From Microbacterium terrae (GTDB taxonomy: Bacteria; Actinomycetota; Actinomycetes; Actinomycetales; Microbacteriaceae), in the NCBI RefSeq assembly GCF_017831975.1, contig NZ_JAFDSS010000001.1, positions 2,666,001 through 2,730,000 of the forward strand: a stretch of 64,000 bases of DNA, written 5' to 3'. The stretch's first letter is position 1. The number at the start of each line of letters is the position of its first letter. The notes under the pieces were generated by a model. The model had not been told where the DNA came from and made no database searches. It worked only from the letters and a program-made list of their open reading frames with translations. Positions 7,703 to 16,274 of this stretch are shown here, piece by piece. A program made the position numbers and the translations under genes.

Positions 7703-8502
7703 CGTGCACCTCCCCCGGTCTCCGCTGCATGATCCGCGGCACGACGCCCGGCCGCCGCACGCGTCGCGAGGTCGGTGGTCGCGGCTGTGAGCGCGTCGAA
7801 CAGACCGAGCCGGTCGGGCATGCGCTCGGCAACGGCGGCGCGCTGACGGCTCACGGTCTCGACATCGCCGCGGGCGACCGGGCCGGTGAGCGCCCGCTCG
7901 GCGCCCTCTGACTCCCACGCGTCGACTGCCGCGCGCACGAGCGGCGCGAGCATCGCGCGGTCGACGCCCGCGGTCGACGCGAGGTCGGCCGCGAAGCCCT
8001 CGACCGTGACGAGGAAGTTCGCCGCGACCGATGCCGCAGCGTGGTACGCCGCGCGGTCGTGGTCTGCGACTTCGAAGGGCCGCATCCCGAGAGCGGCGAC
8101 GAGCGCGAGTGCCGTCTCGCGGGCGCGGCGACTCGACGCCGCGATCGCCGCAGGTGCGCCTTCGAACGCAGCACCGCGCTCGGTCACGGTGAGGAGGGGA
8201 TGGATGCTGAAGGACTCGTGACGACCGAGCGCGTCGAGGCCCGTTGCCCCCGAGAGATGGCCGACGAGCGGTGCGGGCGCGACGGCCTCGGCAGCCGCGG
8301 CGATCTCGGAGTCGGGCACCGCCAGCAGCACGACCGCCGCGTCGTCCGCTGCCGCGCCGCGCCCGAGAGGACCGACCACGGCGACTCCCGCAGCGTGCAG
8401 CGCAGTGACCAGTGCGCGCCCCATGCGCCCATCGCCGACGACGGCGACCGGGGCGACCAGGGCCTCGACGGCGCGCGCGGGAGCGGCGTCGCGATCGCGC
8501 AT
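7699..8502 (-). CDS. Rossmann-fold/DUF2520 protein, candidate ketopantoate reductase (PanG-like)
   Basis: A 267-residue NAD(P)-binding protein. After a short tail it has the dinucleotide loop VAVVGDGRMGRAL (GxGxxG, about residues 18-30), then HLSGATGLDALG and SIHPLLTV. A helical DUF2520 domain follows, with HAAASVAANFLVTVEG around residues 155-170. It resembles ProC/PanE-type dehydrogenases. It is first in the pan operon and overlaps panC by four bases. Between PanB and PanC the pathway needs ketopantoate reductase, and no panE is present here. A DUF2520-type reductase called PanG has been described in other bacteria. That this gene has that role is inference. The start MRDRDAAP has a weak purine-rich SD. 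Confidence 0.75.
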   Translation of the reverse strand: MRDRDAAPARAVEALVAPVAVVGDGRMGRALVTALHAAGVAVVGPLGRGAAADDAAVVLLAVPDSEIAAAAEAVAPAPLVGHLSGATGLDALGRHESFSIHPLLTVTERGAAFEGAPAAIAASSRRARETALALVAALGMRPFEVADHDRAAYHAAASVAANFLVTVEGFAADLASTAGVDRAMLAPLVRAAVDAWESEGAERALTGPVARGDVETVSRQRAAVAERMPDRLGLFDALTAATTDLATRAAAGRRAADHAAETGGGAR

Positions 8503-8651
8503 CGTTGTCGCCTCTCGTCAGCGGCATTGTGAACCGCGCACAAAAATACCCTGTCGCAGGCTCAGAACCCGCATCGAGGGGATCGCCCGACGGGGCGGGG
8601 CCCGGTTGTTCCGCCCCGGGCGCATCGCCCACGGCCGAGCGGTGGATCGCG

Positions 8652-9692
8652 TCAGCCGCGCAGCGGTCCGGTGGATCCGCGCACGCGGAGCGACGGCGTC
8701 GAGTCGAGGAAGGCTCCGGGTTCGGCGCCGTCGACCACGGCGAACAGCCGCCGCGCCACATGCGATCCGAAGGCGACCACGTCATGGCTGAGCGCCGTGA
8801 GGCTCGGCAGGGTGTGCTCGCACAGCACCGAGTCGTCCCACGCGATCATCGAGAGGTCACCCGGAACATCGAGCCCGAGTTCGTGGGCGACGGTGAGCCC
8901 GGCCATCGCCATCACGTCGTTGTCGTAGATGAGCGCCGTCGGCGGCTCAGCCCCGGTGAGGGCCGCTCGGGTGCACTCGGCCCCCTGCTGCGGCGTGTAG
9001 TCGGTGCGGACCAGTTCGCCGTGGATGCCCAGCGCCCGGGTCTCGTCGGCGAATGCGGCGTCGCGGATGGACGTGTGCGCGAGCGCAGCCAGCCCGGCGA
9101 CGCGCGCGATGCGCCGATGCCCCAGGTCGGCGAGGTAGCGCACGGCCGAGCGCATCGACTCGGCGTCGTCGGTCCAGACCGAGGTCAGACCGCCCGCGAG
9201 GCTCGGATCTCCGACCACGACGGTCGGCAGCGCACCCGGCTGCGTCGCGAGCGCGACCCGCGGGTCCTCGACGTGCAGGTCGACCAGGATGATCCCGTCG
9301 ACGCTGCGGGAGTTGCGCCACTTCGCGAGCTTCGCGAGCTCCGCCTCGACCGAGGGCACCACCTGCAGCAGGAGCCCGTAACCCCGGATCGACATCTCGA
9401 GTTCGAGCCCCGCGAAGAACCGCATGTAGAACGACTCGACTCCGAGGTTGTGCGGATCGCGTGCGAGAACGAGCCCGAAGGTCTCGGTCTTCGCCTCGGC
9501 GAGCGACCGTGCCGCCGATGACGGCGCCCAGCCCATCTCGTCGGCCACTTGCAGCACACGCGCCCGCGTCTGATCCGAGACGCCCTTGCGGCCGTTCAGC
9601 GCGAACGACACCGCGCTGATAGATACACCGGCGCGAGCCGCGATGTCGTTGATCGTCACGCGCCCGCTCGGGCGCCGGTGCGCGGTGCTCAC
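8652..9692 (-). CDS. LacI-family transcriptional regulator
   Basis: 346-residue repressor. N-terminal LacI helix-turn-helix: VTINDIAARAGVSISAVSFA with hinge region WAPSSAARSLAEA, then a periplasmic-binding-protein-like sugar-binding domain (about 70-340). The GTG start is 35 bases downstream of manA in the same direction, so it is probably the last gene of the mannan operon. The ligand is unknown; a mannose or manno-oligosaccharide effector would fit the context. It is distinct from the LacI protein encoded divergently at 18882. Confidence 0.93.
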   Translation of the reverse strand: MSTAHRRPSGRVTINDIAARAGVSISAVSFALNGRKGVSDQTRARVLQVADEMGWAPSSAARSLAEAKTETFGLVLARDPHNLGVESFYMRFFAGLELEMSIRGYGLLLQVVPSVEAELAKLAKWRNSRSVDGIILVDLHVEDPRVALATQPGALPTVVVGDPSLAGGLTSVWTDDAESMRSAVRYLADLGHRRIARVAGLAALAHTSIRDAAFADETRALGIHGELVRTDYTPQQGAECTRAALTGAEPPTALIYDNDVMAMAGLTVAHELGLDVPGDLSMIAWDDSVLCEHTLPSLTALSHDVVAFGSHVARRLFAVVDGAEPGAFLDSTPSLRVRGSTGPLRG

Positions 9693-9727
9693 CCCTGAAC
9701 ACTAGCCCCGCGACGCAGCGAGGAGGG

Positions 9728-10894
9728 TCAGGCGGTGGCGATGAACAGGCGGCCCGCGCCACGCACCTCGAGGGTCGCGGCATCCGTCACGAAGACGCTC
9801 TCGCCGCGCTCGAGCGAGCGCGTGCCTTCCGGGCCCGTGATCCTGAACTCCCCCTCGACGACGATCCCGATCGCGGGTGAGCCGGTCTCGATGCGGGCGT
9901 CGGCGCTGACGTCGAGCAGCTCGAAGGCGACATCGGCACCCGAGGCCAGCGATCGCGGGCGGTACGAGACCACGGAGTCGGCCACAGGAACGGGAGCGAG
10001 GTGCGGCGGCTCGCCGCCGGTGAAGTCGAGCACGCGACCGAGCTCACCGGTGTCGACGTGCTTGGGCGTGAGGCCGCCGCGCAGTACGTTGTCGCTCGGC
10101 CCCATGAGCTCCATCCCGGTTCCGCGCAGGTACGCATGCACGTTGCCCGCCGGGAGCCACAGCGACTCGCCCGCCGCGAGGGTCACGTGATTGAGCATGA
10201 GCGCGGCGGCGACACCGGGGTCACCGGGGTAGCCGGCCGCCAGCCGGCCGGGGAGTTCGAAGCGGTCAGGATGCTGCGCAGCGATCTGGGTCACCGAGGC
10301 GATGAGCGCCTCGACATCGGCGCCGCCGTCGAGCAGCCACACGAACGCCGCACGGATCCCGTCATCTCCGGCCAGCAGCGCCCGCCAGCGGGCGAACGGA
10401 GCTTCGTCGAGACCGGCGTCCGTCGCCGCGGCGGAGAGCGCGTCGACCTCGGCGATGGTCTCATCGACCGGCCGAAAGCCGCAAAGCGCCTCGAAGCCGT
10501 CTTCGAGCGCCACGATCAGCTCGGGCTTGGAATACGGGTCCTTGTAGTTGCGCTCCCGCGCATCGATGGGTATGCCCTCGGCGTTCTCGCGCGCGAACCC
10601 CTCGAGCGCCTGCTCCGGCGTCGGGTGCGCCTGCAGCGAAAGCGGCGACACAGCGGAGAGCACCTTCAGGAGGTACGGCACACGGCCGGCGCCCGACCGC
10701 TCCCACTCCGCGAGGTCGGTCCATCCCGCGGCACCGGTCACCGCGCGGCTCGGCGCCGACGGGTGAGCACCCAGCCAGAGCTCGGCCTCGGGGGCATCGG
10801 GAGCCGGCCGGCCCAGCACACGGGAGATCCCTCCCGGCGTGCCCCAGGCATAGTCACGGATGTCGCCTTCGATCGTCACGAGCGTCGCAGTCAT
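9728..10894 (-). CDS. manA: Mannose-6-phosphate isomerase, type I
   Basis: Zinc enzyme interconverting mannose 6-phosphate and fructose 6-phosphate. It is 388 residues from the MTATLVTIEG start, which has GGAGGATC upstream; a longer in-frame start is less likely. Zinc-site motifs are visible: LSLQAHPTPEQA (Gln, His), SKPELIVAL (Glu) and LPAGNVHAYLRG (His). The catalytic Arg region is RGGLTPKHVDTGEL. The C terminus is a cupin-like fold ending in RLFIATA. Its place behind mannan hydrolases and a sugar kinase shows its job: funnelling mannose released from mannan into glycolysis. Confidence 0.96.
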   Translation of the reverse strand: MTATLVTIEGDIRDYAWGTPGGISRVLGRPAPDAPEAELWLGAHPSAPSRAVTGAAGWTDLAEWERSGAGRVPYLLKVLSAVSPLSLQAHPTPEQALEGFARENAEGIPIDARERNYKDPYSKPELIVALEDGFEALCGFRPVDETIAEVDALSAAATDAGLDEAPFARWRALLAGDDGIRAAFVWLLDGGADVEALIASVTQIAAQHPDRFELPGRLAAGYPGDPGVAAALMLNHVTLAAGESLWLPAGNVHAYLRGTGMELMGPSDNVLRGGLTPKHVDTGELGRVLDFTGGEPPHLAPVPVADSVVSYRPRSLASGADVAFELLDVSADARIETGSPAIGIVVEGEFRITGPEGTRSLERGESVFVTDAATLEVRGAGRLFIATA

Positions 10895-10958
10895 CGCGTC
10901 GATCCTCCCATGAACGGATGCCCGGATACCCGCATGCGGGCCCGATGTCATCGAGCGG

Positions 10959-11906
10959 TCACCGCGCCGCCACGGAGATGAGGCTGTGCAGCGGATGAGC
11001 CTCGCCGAGGCGCTGCAGGGCCGCAGCCCCGTCGAGTCCGGTGCCGACCGGCGGTTCGATGTGGGCTCCGGGGACGGCCTCGAGCATCAGCTCGGCGAAG
11101 CGATCGCGGATGAGCGCCGAGCGGAATACGCCGCCGATCGCGCTGACGACCGGCGCCTCGCGCTCCTCGTCATCGGGACCGGCGACGCGGTGCAGCGCCG
11201 TCGCAGCGGAGTGCGACAGCTCGCGCGCTGCGCGCAGGCAGATGGACGCGGCGACGGTGTCCTCCGCGGCGAGCGCGGCGACGTGCTCGGCGAACGAGGC
11301 GATCACCGACACGCGGGCGGGGTCGGACTGCAGCTGCACGTACGCCGTCTCGGGGTCGGGCCAGCGCTCGCGCAGCATGTCGAGCAGTCGCGTCTCGGCT
11401 CCACGGCCGTCGTACGCGCGCATCGCGGCATCCAGGCCCTCGCGACCGATCCAGTAGCCGCTTCCGGCGTCGCCCATGAGATTGCCCCAGCCGTCGACGC
11501 GCGCGACCGCGGTGCGGCCGACGCCGAGCGTCACCACGCCGGTGCCGGCGGCGACCACCGCGCCACGCGCGTCGCCGAGCGTGCCGAGGAACGACGTGAC
11601 CGAGTCGTGCGTCAGCAGCACGCGTCGCGCACCCAGATCGGCCAGCATCGACAGCAGCGCGCTGGCATCCGCCTCACGCGAGGTGAGGCCCGACACCCCG
11701 GTCGACACGACGTCGAACGCGTCGCCGGTCTCCTGCGCGACGGCGCGCGCCACCGAGGCGAGCTGGGGCAGCAGCGGCTCGTTGGTGCGCACTCCCGGCA
11801 GCACCCGCTCCAGCGCTGTCTGCCCACCGCGCTCGATGCGCACCTTCATACCGGTCTGACCGGCATCGATCGCCAGCGCCGCCGCAGCGCCTCGGGGGAC
11901 TGTCAT
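10959..11906 (-). CDS. BadF/BadG-type (N-acetylglucosamine kinase-like) sugar kinase; candidate mannose kinase
   Basis: ASKHA-fold ATPase of 315 residues. The phosphate-1 loop is AIDAGQTGMKV (residues 12-22). VAAGTGVVTLG and the diagnostic WGNLMGDAGSGYWIG lie in the middle. The C-terminal adenosine motif is AIGGVFRSALI with GLDGAAALQRL near the end. The family is usually annotated as GlcNAc kinase. Here it lies between a mannanase (4-base overlap) and mannose-6-phosphate isomerase, in an operon with no other sugar kinase. The pathway requires phosphorylation of free mannose before ManA, so a mannose kinase role is the best inference. Activity on GlcNAc or glucosamine cannot be excluded. Confidence 0.85.
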   Translation of the reverse strand: MTVPRGAAAALAIDAGQTGMKVRIERGGQTALERVLPGVRTNEPLLPQLASVARAVAQETGDAFDVVSTGVSGLTSREADASALLSMLADLGARRVLLTHDSVTSFLGTLGDARGAVVAAGTGVVTLGVGRTAVARVDGWGNLMGDAGSGYWIGREGLDAAMRAYDGRGAETRLLDMLRERWPDPETAYVQLQSDPARVSVIASFAEHVAALAAEDTVAASICLRAARELSHSAATALHRVAGPDDEEREAPVVSAIGGVFRSALIRDRFAELMLEAVPGAHIEPPVGTGLDGAAALQRLGEAHPLHSLISVAAR

Positions 11907-12880
11907 CGAGCTTCCTCATTCCAAGCGGAGTACTGCTGCGCCATGTAGTGGCCCGCGGGCTTTCCATAGGGACAGTAGTCGTCATTCGCCGTGGCATCCG
12001 CGACCGCATACAAGTCTGCGGGCCAATCCCAGAGCATCAGACCACGCACCCAGTCCCGGCTGCGGCACGCCTCGAACATCGTCCGGTAGTAGCGCAGCTG
12101 CTCGGCGCCCGACGGGGCGCCCGGCAGGCTCCAGTCGTTCGGCAGGTCGGGCGAGCCCTCGCGCGACGGGCATCCCGCCTCCATGAAGAAGAACGGCTTG
12201 CCCGAGGCCCGCACGACAGGCTCTATCCGGTCGAGCTGCTCGTGGAACTGCTCGATCGGGTAGTACCCGCTCGACGAGATGACGTCGACCGCGTCCCACC
12301 ACGTGACGCGGTCCTCCTGGTACTTGTCGCAGTTGTACGTGATGGGTCCGGAGTACACCTCGCGCACGTCGGCGATCAGACGCCGCCAGTGCGCCTCCTG
12401 CGCGTCCGCGCGCACCATCTCGCAGCCGATGCAGAGCATCTCGCAGCCCTCGGCCTCGGCGATGCGCGCGGCGTGCAGGATGAACGCCCGGTAGGCCTCG
12501 AACCACTGCGTCCAGCTCGGCTCGTTCGGCACGTCCCAGTCGAAGAAGCCGATGAAGGCGCGCCAGGTTCCGTCGGCGACGTTCACCACCGGCTTCAGGC
12601 ACACCCTCATGCCGCGGGCGTGCGCGGCGCGGATCGCCCACACGATCTCGTCGTCGGTGACCGTCGGCTCCTGGTCGAACGGGATCTCCGTCGAGAACGC
12701 GGTGGCCTGCAGCGCCGAATACGCGAGCGCCGTCCAGGTCACCGCGTGCTCGGCCATGCGATCGAGGGATGCCTCGGCCGCGGGCGTCGCCCACGTGCCG
12801 CGGGTGCCGACCCAGCCCCACGTCATGCCGCACACCGGCCGGGCGAGGAGCGTCGCGGCGTCGGCCGCGAGCACGCTCAC
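11903..12880 (-). CDS. GH113-family beta-mannanase/manno-oligosaccharide hydrolase
   Basis: Retaining (beta/alpha)8 glycosidase of 325 residues with no signal peptide, so probably acting inside the cell on imported oligosaccharides. The N terminus has CGMTWGWVGTRGTW, typical of GH113. The putative acid/base Glu154 is in CIGCEMV and the nucleophile Glu234 is in FFFMEAGCPS. Their spacing matches the two catalytic glutamates known for GH113. ISSSGYYPIEQFHEQL and GLMLWDWPADLY are other family blocks. The family is often mislabelled 1,4-beta-xylanase. It overlaps the beta-mannosidase upstream (ATGA-type junction at 12877-12880) and the kinase downstream, showing tight coupling. Confidence 0.88.
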   Translation of the reverse strand: MSVLAADAATLLARPVCGMTWGWVGTRGTWATPAAEASLDRMAEHAVTWTALAYSALQATAFSTEIPFDQEPTVTDDEIVWAIRAAHARGMRVCLKPVVNVADGTWRAFIGFFDWDVPNEPSWTQWFEAYRAFILHAARIAEAEGCEMLCIGCEMVRADAQEAHWRRLIADVREVYSGPITYNCDKYQEDRVTWWDAVDVISSSGYYPIEQFHEQLDRIEPVVRASGKPFFFMEAGCPSREGSPDLPNDWSLPGAPSGAEQLRYYRTMFEACRSRDWVRGLMLWDWPADLYAVADATANDDYCPYGKPAGHYMAQQYSAWNEEAR

Positions 12881-15378
12881 GCGCTCACCAGCTGGTTGCC
12901 CGATCGCAGTACGGTCGGCGCCGCGAAGGCCTCGGCTTCCGCGAGCGCGCCGCGCACGCGGAAGGTGTGCGACTCCCCCGGAAGCAGCGTCACCAGTGCC
13001 GAGTCGACGCGGGCGTCGGCGGAGACCTTGTCGACGAGCAGGGTGAGGTCGCGGACGAGCACCGCGGCCGTGACCGTCACGTCGACGCCGTCCTCGGTCG
13101 GCGCAGCCGACACCGTCACCTGCTGCGGGGCGAGCGCGCTCTCACGCGGTTCGGCGAAGAACCACACACCGCGCGAGCCGGCGGCGTCGGCGACGACGAC
13201 CTCGGATGCTGCGTCGTCGGCTCCCGCGACTGCTGCCTCGAGCGCCACGACGGCGCTCCCGAACGGCGCGATCTCGACGGATGCCCGCTGCTCGGCGAGC
13301 ACCGTGCCGTCGAACCGGCGACGGGTGATGACGAGCTCCGTCGCCCAGCTCTCGCGGGTGTCGTTCGCGACGATCGCCGAGAGCCCCTGCTCGAGCGGCT
13401 GCACGGTCACCGCCCGAGGGGCGAAGCTGTTCTTCAGCGCAAAGTAGAGCGGCTTCTCGCGGGCCTCGCCGTCGATCGCCGCCCAGGAGGTGACCGGCCA
13501 GCAGTCATTGAGCTGCCACACCACCGCGCCCGCGGTGAACGGGGCGTGAGCGCGGAACCAGTCCAGGGCCGCCGCGACGGCGTTCGCCTGGTTCAGCTGC
13601 ATCGCCCAGTGCCACGTCTCCATGTCTTCGGGGATGCGGTAGTGCTTCACGAGGCCGCGGCTGAGCTTGACGTTGCCCTCCATCGCCTTCTGGTGCACGA
13701 CCATTCCGGGCGATTCGGGCGTCAGCGGCGAGTCGCTGATCGACCGCGTGAGGGTGGTCCATGCGGGCGGGCCCTGCCAGCCGAACTCCGCGACGAAGCG
13801 CGGGCGGTACGCGCGGTAGGTCGTCCAGTCCTCGCGATTCCACTGCTCCCAGAGGTGCATGGTGCCGTGGGCCTCGTCGTTCGGGTGCGGCCCGGTCTGA
13901 GCAGTGCCGTCCCACGAGCCGCCAGGGCTGAATGGGCTCCCCGGCGCGTACGGCACGTGCGACGCGATCTCGCCGACGACGCCCGGCAGCAGGTCGTAGT
14001 AGTAGTACGCACCCCAGGTCTTTCCGTCGAGCAGCTCCTGCCAGCCCCAGTCCTCGTAGCCCCACAGGTTCTCGTTGTTGCCCGTGAGCAGTGCGAGCGA
14101 GGGGTGGTGCGCGATGCGCGAGACGTTCTCGCGTGCCTCCGCCTCGATCTCGGAGCGCAGCGGCTCCTCTTCGGCGTATGCGGCGCACGCGAAGAGGAAG
14201 TCCTGCCAGGTGAGGAGTCCGAGCTCGTCGCACAGGTCGTAGAAGTCATCGCTCTCGTAGATGCCGCCGCCCCAGACGCGGATGAGATTGAGGTTCGCGT
14301 CGCGAGCCTGGGTGAGCCGGTCGGCGTAGCGCGCGCGGTCGACCCGCACCGGCAGCGCGTCGTCGGGGATCCAGTTGACGCCCTTGACGAAGACGGGCTC
14401 GCCGTTGACCACGAGCTGGAACGGACGCGACGCGTCGCCCTCGGCGCCGGTGTTCCACACGAGCTCGCGGAAGCCGACGCGGCGGGCGGCGGTGTCGATG
14501 CACTCATCGTCGACGTGGAGCGCGATCGCGACGTCGTACAGCGGCTGTGCGCCGTATCCCACCGGCCACCAGCGGTCCACCGCAGGCGCGTCGACGACGA
14601 CGGATGCCGCGACCTCGTCGGCAGGGATGACGACTGCGGCGCGGACTCCCGCGACCTCGACGGAGACGTCGAGGTCGGCATCCGACGCTCGCTCGACGCG
14701 CACCTCGGTGCGCACGCGACCGCCGTCGTCGACCGGCTCCGCGACCACCCGCACCTCGGCGAGCCGGGCGAGCGACCACGACTCGAGCCGCACCGGCTTC
14801 CACAGGCCGCTCGTGAATGTCGCGATCCCCCAGTCCCACCCGAAGTTGCAGGCGGACTTGCGGATCGCCTCATACGGCAGCGGATACGGACGCTGGCGCA
14901 CACCGAGCGCGACCGACTGCTCGTTCGCCGCGCGCACGGGGCTCCGGAACGCGACAGTGAGGCGGTTCTCGCCGGCGACGAGATGCGCACCCACGTCGAA
15001 CCGGTACGAGCGGTGCTGGTTGGCGACCTCGGCGAGCAGCGCACCGTTCAGCGAGATCGCGGCGACGGTGTCGACGCCGTCGAAGACGAGGTCGTGGCGG
15101 GCAGCGCCGGCCAGTTCGTCTGCAGCGACCTCGAACGTCGTCTCATACGTCCAGTCGACGAGCCCGATCCACGCGAGCGCCGCCTCGTTGTCGTCGAGGT
15201 ACGGGTCGGGGATGAGGCCGGCGGCCAGCAGGTCGGTGTGGACGACACCCGGGACGACGGCGGGCACGGTGAGCCCGGCGATGTCATCGGGAGCCGGGCC
15301 GGATGCCGCCGACAGCGTCCACCCTTCGCTGAGCGCGCGACGGGTGATCGGACCGGCGAGGGTCTGGGGGTGGCTCAC
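12877..15378 (-). CDS. Beta-mannosidase, GH2 family
   Basis: Removes terminal beta-1,4-mannose from manno-oligosaccharides. It is 833 residues, typical for GH2 mannosidases. It has an N-terminal jelly-roll (VVPGVVHTDLLAAGLI), immunoglobulin-like domains, and a TIM barrel from about residue 290 with NLIRVWGGGIYESDDFYD. The acid/base Glu is in LLTGNNENLWG and the nucleophile in RFVAEFGWQG. VVWQLNDCWPVTSW is a further mannosidase signature. There is no signal peptide. The GTG start overlaps the stop of the upstream MalG-type permease (GTGA); the frame open further upstream is the permease's shadow. Confidence 0.95.
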   Translation of the reverse strand: MSHPQTLAGPITRRALSEGWTLSAASGPAPDDIAGLTVPAVVPGVVHTDLLAAGLIPDPYLDDNEAALAWIGLVDWTYETTFEVAADELAGAARHDLVFDGVDTVAAISLNGALLAEVANQHRSYRFDVGAHLVAGENRLTVAFRSPVRAANEQSVALGVRQRPYPLPYEAIRKSACNFGWDWGIATFTSGLWKPVRLESWSLARLAEVRVVAEPVDDGGRVRTEVRVERASDADLDVSVEVAGVRAAVVIPADEVAASVVVDAPAVDRWWPVGYGAQPLYDVAIALHVDDECIDTAARRVGFRELVWNTGAEGDASRPFQLVVNGEPVFVKGVNWIPDDALPVRVDRARYADRLTQARDANLNLIRVWGGGIYESDDFYDLCDELGLLTWQDFLFACAAYAEEEPLRSEIEAEARENVSRIAHHPSLALLTGNNENLWGYEDWGWQELLDGKTWGAYYYYDLLPGVVGEIASHVPYAPGSPFSPGGSWDGTAQTGPHPNDEAHGTMHLWEQWNREDWTTYRAYRPRFVAEFGWQGPPAWTTLTRSISDSPLTPESPGMVVHQKAMEGNVKLSRGLVKHYRIPEDMETWHWAMQLNQANAVAAALDWFRAHAPFTAGAVVWQLNDCWPVTSWAAIDGEAREKPLYFALKNSFAPRAVTVQPLEQGLSAIVANDTRESWATELVITRRRFDGTVLAEQRASVEIAPFGSAVVALEAAVAGADDAASEVVVADAAGSRGVWFFAEPRESALAPQQVTVSAAPTEDGVDVTVTAAVLVRDLTLLVDKVSADARVDSALVTLLPGESHTFRVRGALAEAEAFAAPTVLRSGNQLVSA

Positions 15379-16274
15379 TTGACTGCTCCTGCGACGAGGC
15401 CCTTGTAGATCCAGCGCTGCAGAAGCAGGAATGCGATCACGGTGGGGATGATGACGACGATCGTTCCGGCGGCGATGACCTCCCACTGCGCACCGAACGG
15501 TCCCTTGAACCGGAAGAGCGCGGTCGAGATCATCCCCTCGGAGGGAAGGTAGAGGAAGGGTGCGTAGAACTCGTTGTACACGGCGATGCCCTTGATGATC
15601 ACGACGGTCGCGATCGCGGGCTTGAGCAGCGGCAGGATGATCCGCCAGTAGATCGTCCACCGGTTGGCGCCGTCGATCATCGCGGCCTCGTCGAGCGAGA
15701 CCGGGATCGACTGCATGAACTGGATGAACAGGTAGATCGCGATGATGTCCGTGCCCATGAAGAGCAGGATCAGTGCCGCCTTGGTGTCGTAGAGCCCGAG
15801 TCCGTTGATGATCTGGAACGTCGCGACCTGGCTCGTGACGCTGGGGATCAGCGTCGCGACGAGGAACAGTCCGACGACGAGCTTCTTGCCGCGGAAAGTG
15901 AATCTGTCGATCGCGTAGGCGGCCATCGTGCCCAGCGCGATCGTTCCGACGAGCGAGATCACCAGCACGACCGTGGTGTTGACGAAGCCCTCGAGCATGT
16001 CGCCCTGCGTGAACGCCGTGACGAAGTTGTCGAAGTTGAACCAGTTCTCGGGCGGGGCGAACGGCCCCGTCTGCCCGTACTCCTGCGATGTCTTGAGGCT
16101 CGCGAACAGCACGACCGACAGCGGCAGCAGTGTCAGGATGGCACCCAGGATCAGGCTGACGTACTTGGCGGTGGATGCGCTCATGCTGCGCACGCGCATC
16201 ATCGGAGTGCGAGCGGAACGGTGCCGGGGCGCAGAGCTGCGCGGTCCAGCGGTCTGAAGCGGCGCGGTGGTCAT
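15375..16274 (-). CDS. Carbohydrate ABC transporter permease (MalG/AraQ type)
   Basis: Inner-membrane component of a CUT1 sugar importer, 299 residues with six predicted helices after a basic N-terminal tail. The EAA loop is SLDEAAMIDGANRWTIYWRI, followed by ILPLLKPAIATV, which marks the site that contacts the ATPase. Overlaps of four bases on both sides (MalF-type gene upstream, GH2 downstream) place it in the mannan operon. No ATPase is encoded in the operon; CUT1 systems in actinobacteria often share one MsiK-type ATPase encoded elsewhere (family knowledge). Confidence 0.94.
   Translation of the reverse strand: MTTAPLQTAGPRSSAPRHRSARTPMMRVRSMSASTAKYVSLILGAILTLLPLSVVLFASLKTSQEYGQTGPFAPPENWFNFDNFVTAFTQGDMLEGFVNTTVVLVISLVGTIALGTMAAYAIDRFTFRGKKLVVGLFLVATLIPSVTSQVATFQIINGLGLYDTKAALILLFMGTDIIAIYLFIQFMQSIPVSLDEAAMIDGANRWTIYWRIILPLLKPAIATVVIIKGIAVYNEFYAPFLYLPSEGMISTALFRFKGPFGAQWEVIAAGTIVVIIPTVIAFLLLQRWIYKGLVAGAVK

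Noticed and set aside
11903..12880. Annotation as 1,4-beta-xylanase
   Set aside because: The N-terminal block, spacing of the two catalytic Glu and the mannan operon context indicate GH113.
12769..15408. Open frame of 879 codons antisense to the beta-mannosidase
   Set aside because: Shadow of a GH2 gene with clear catalytic motifs; antisense translation is low-complexity and matches no family.
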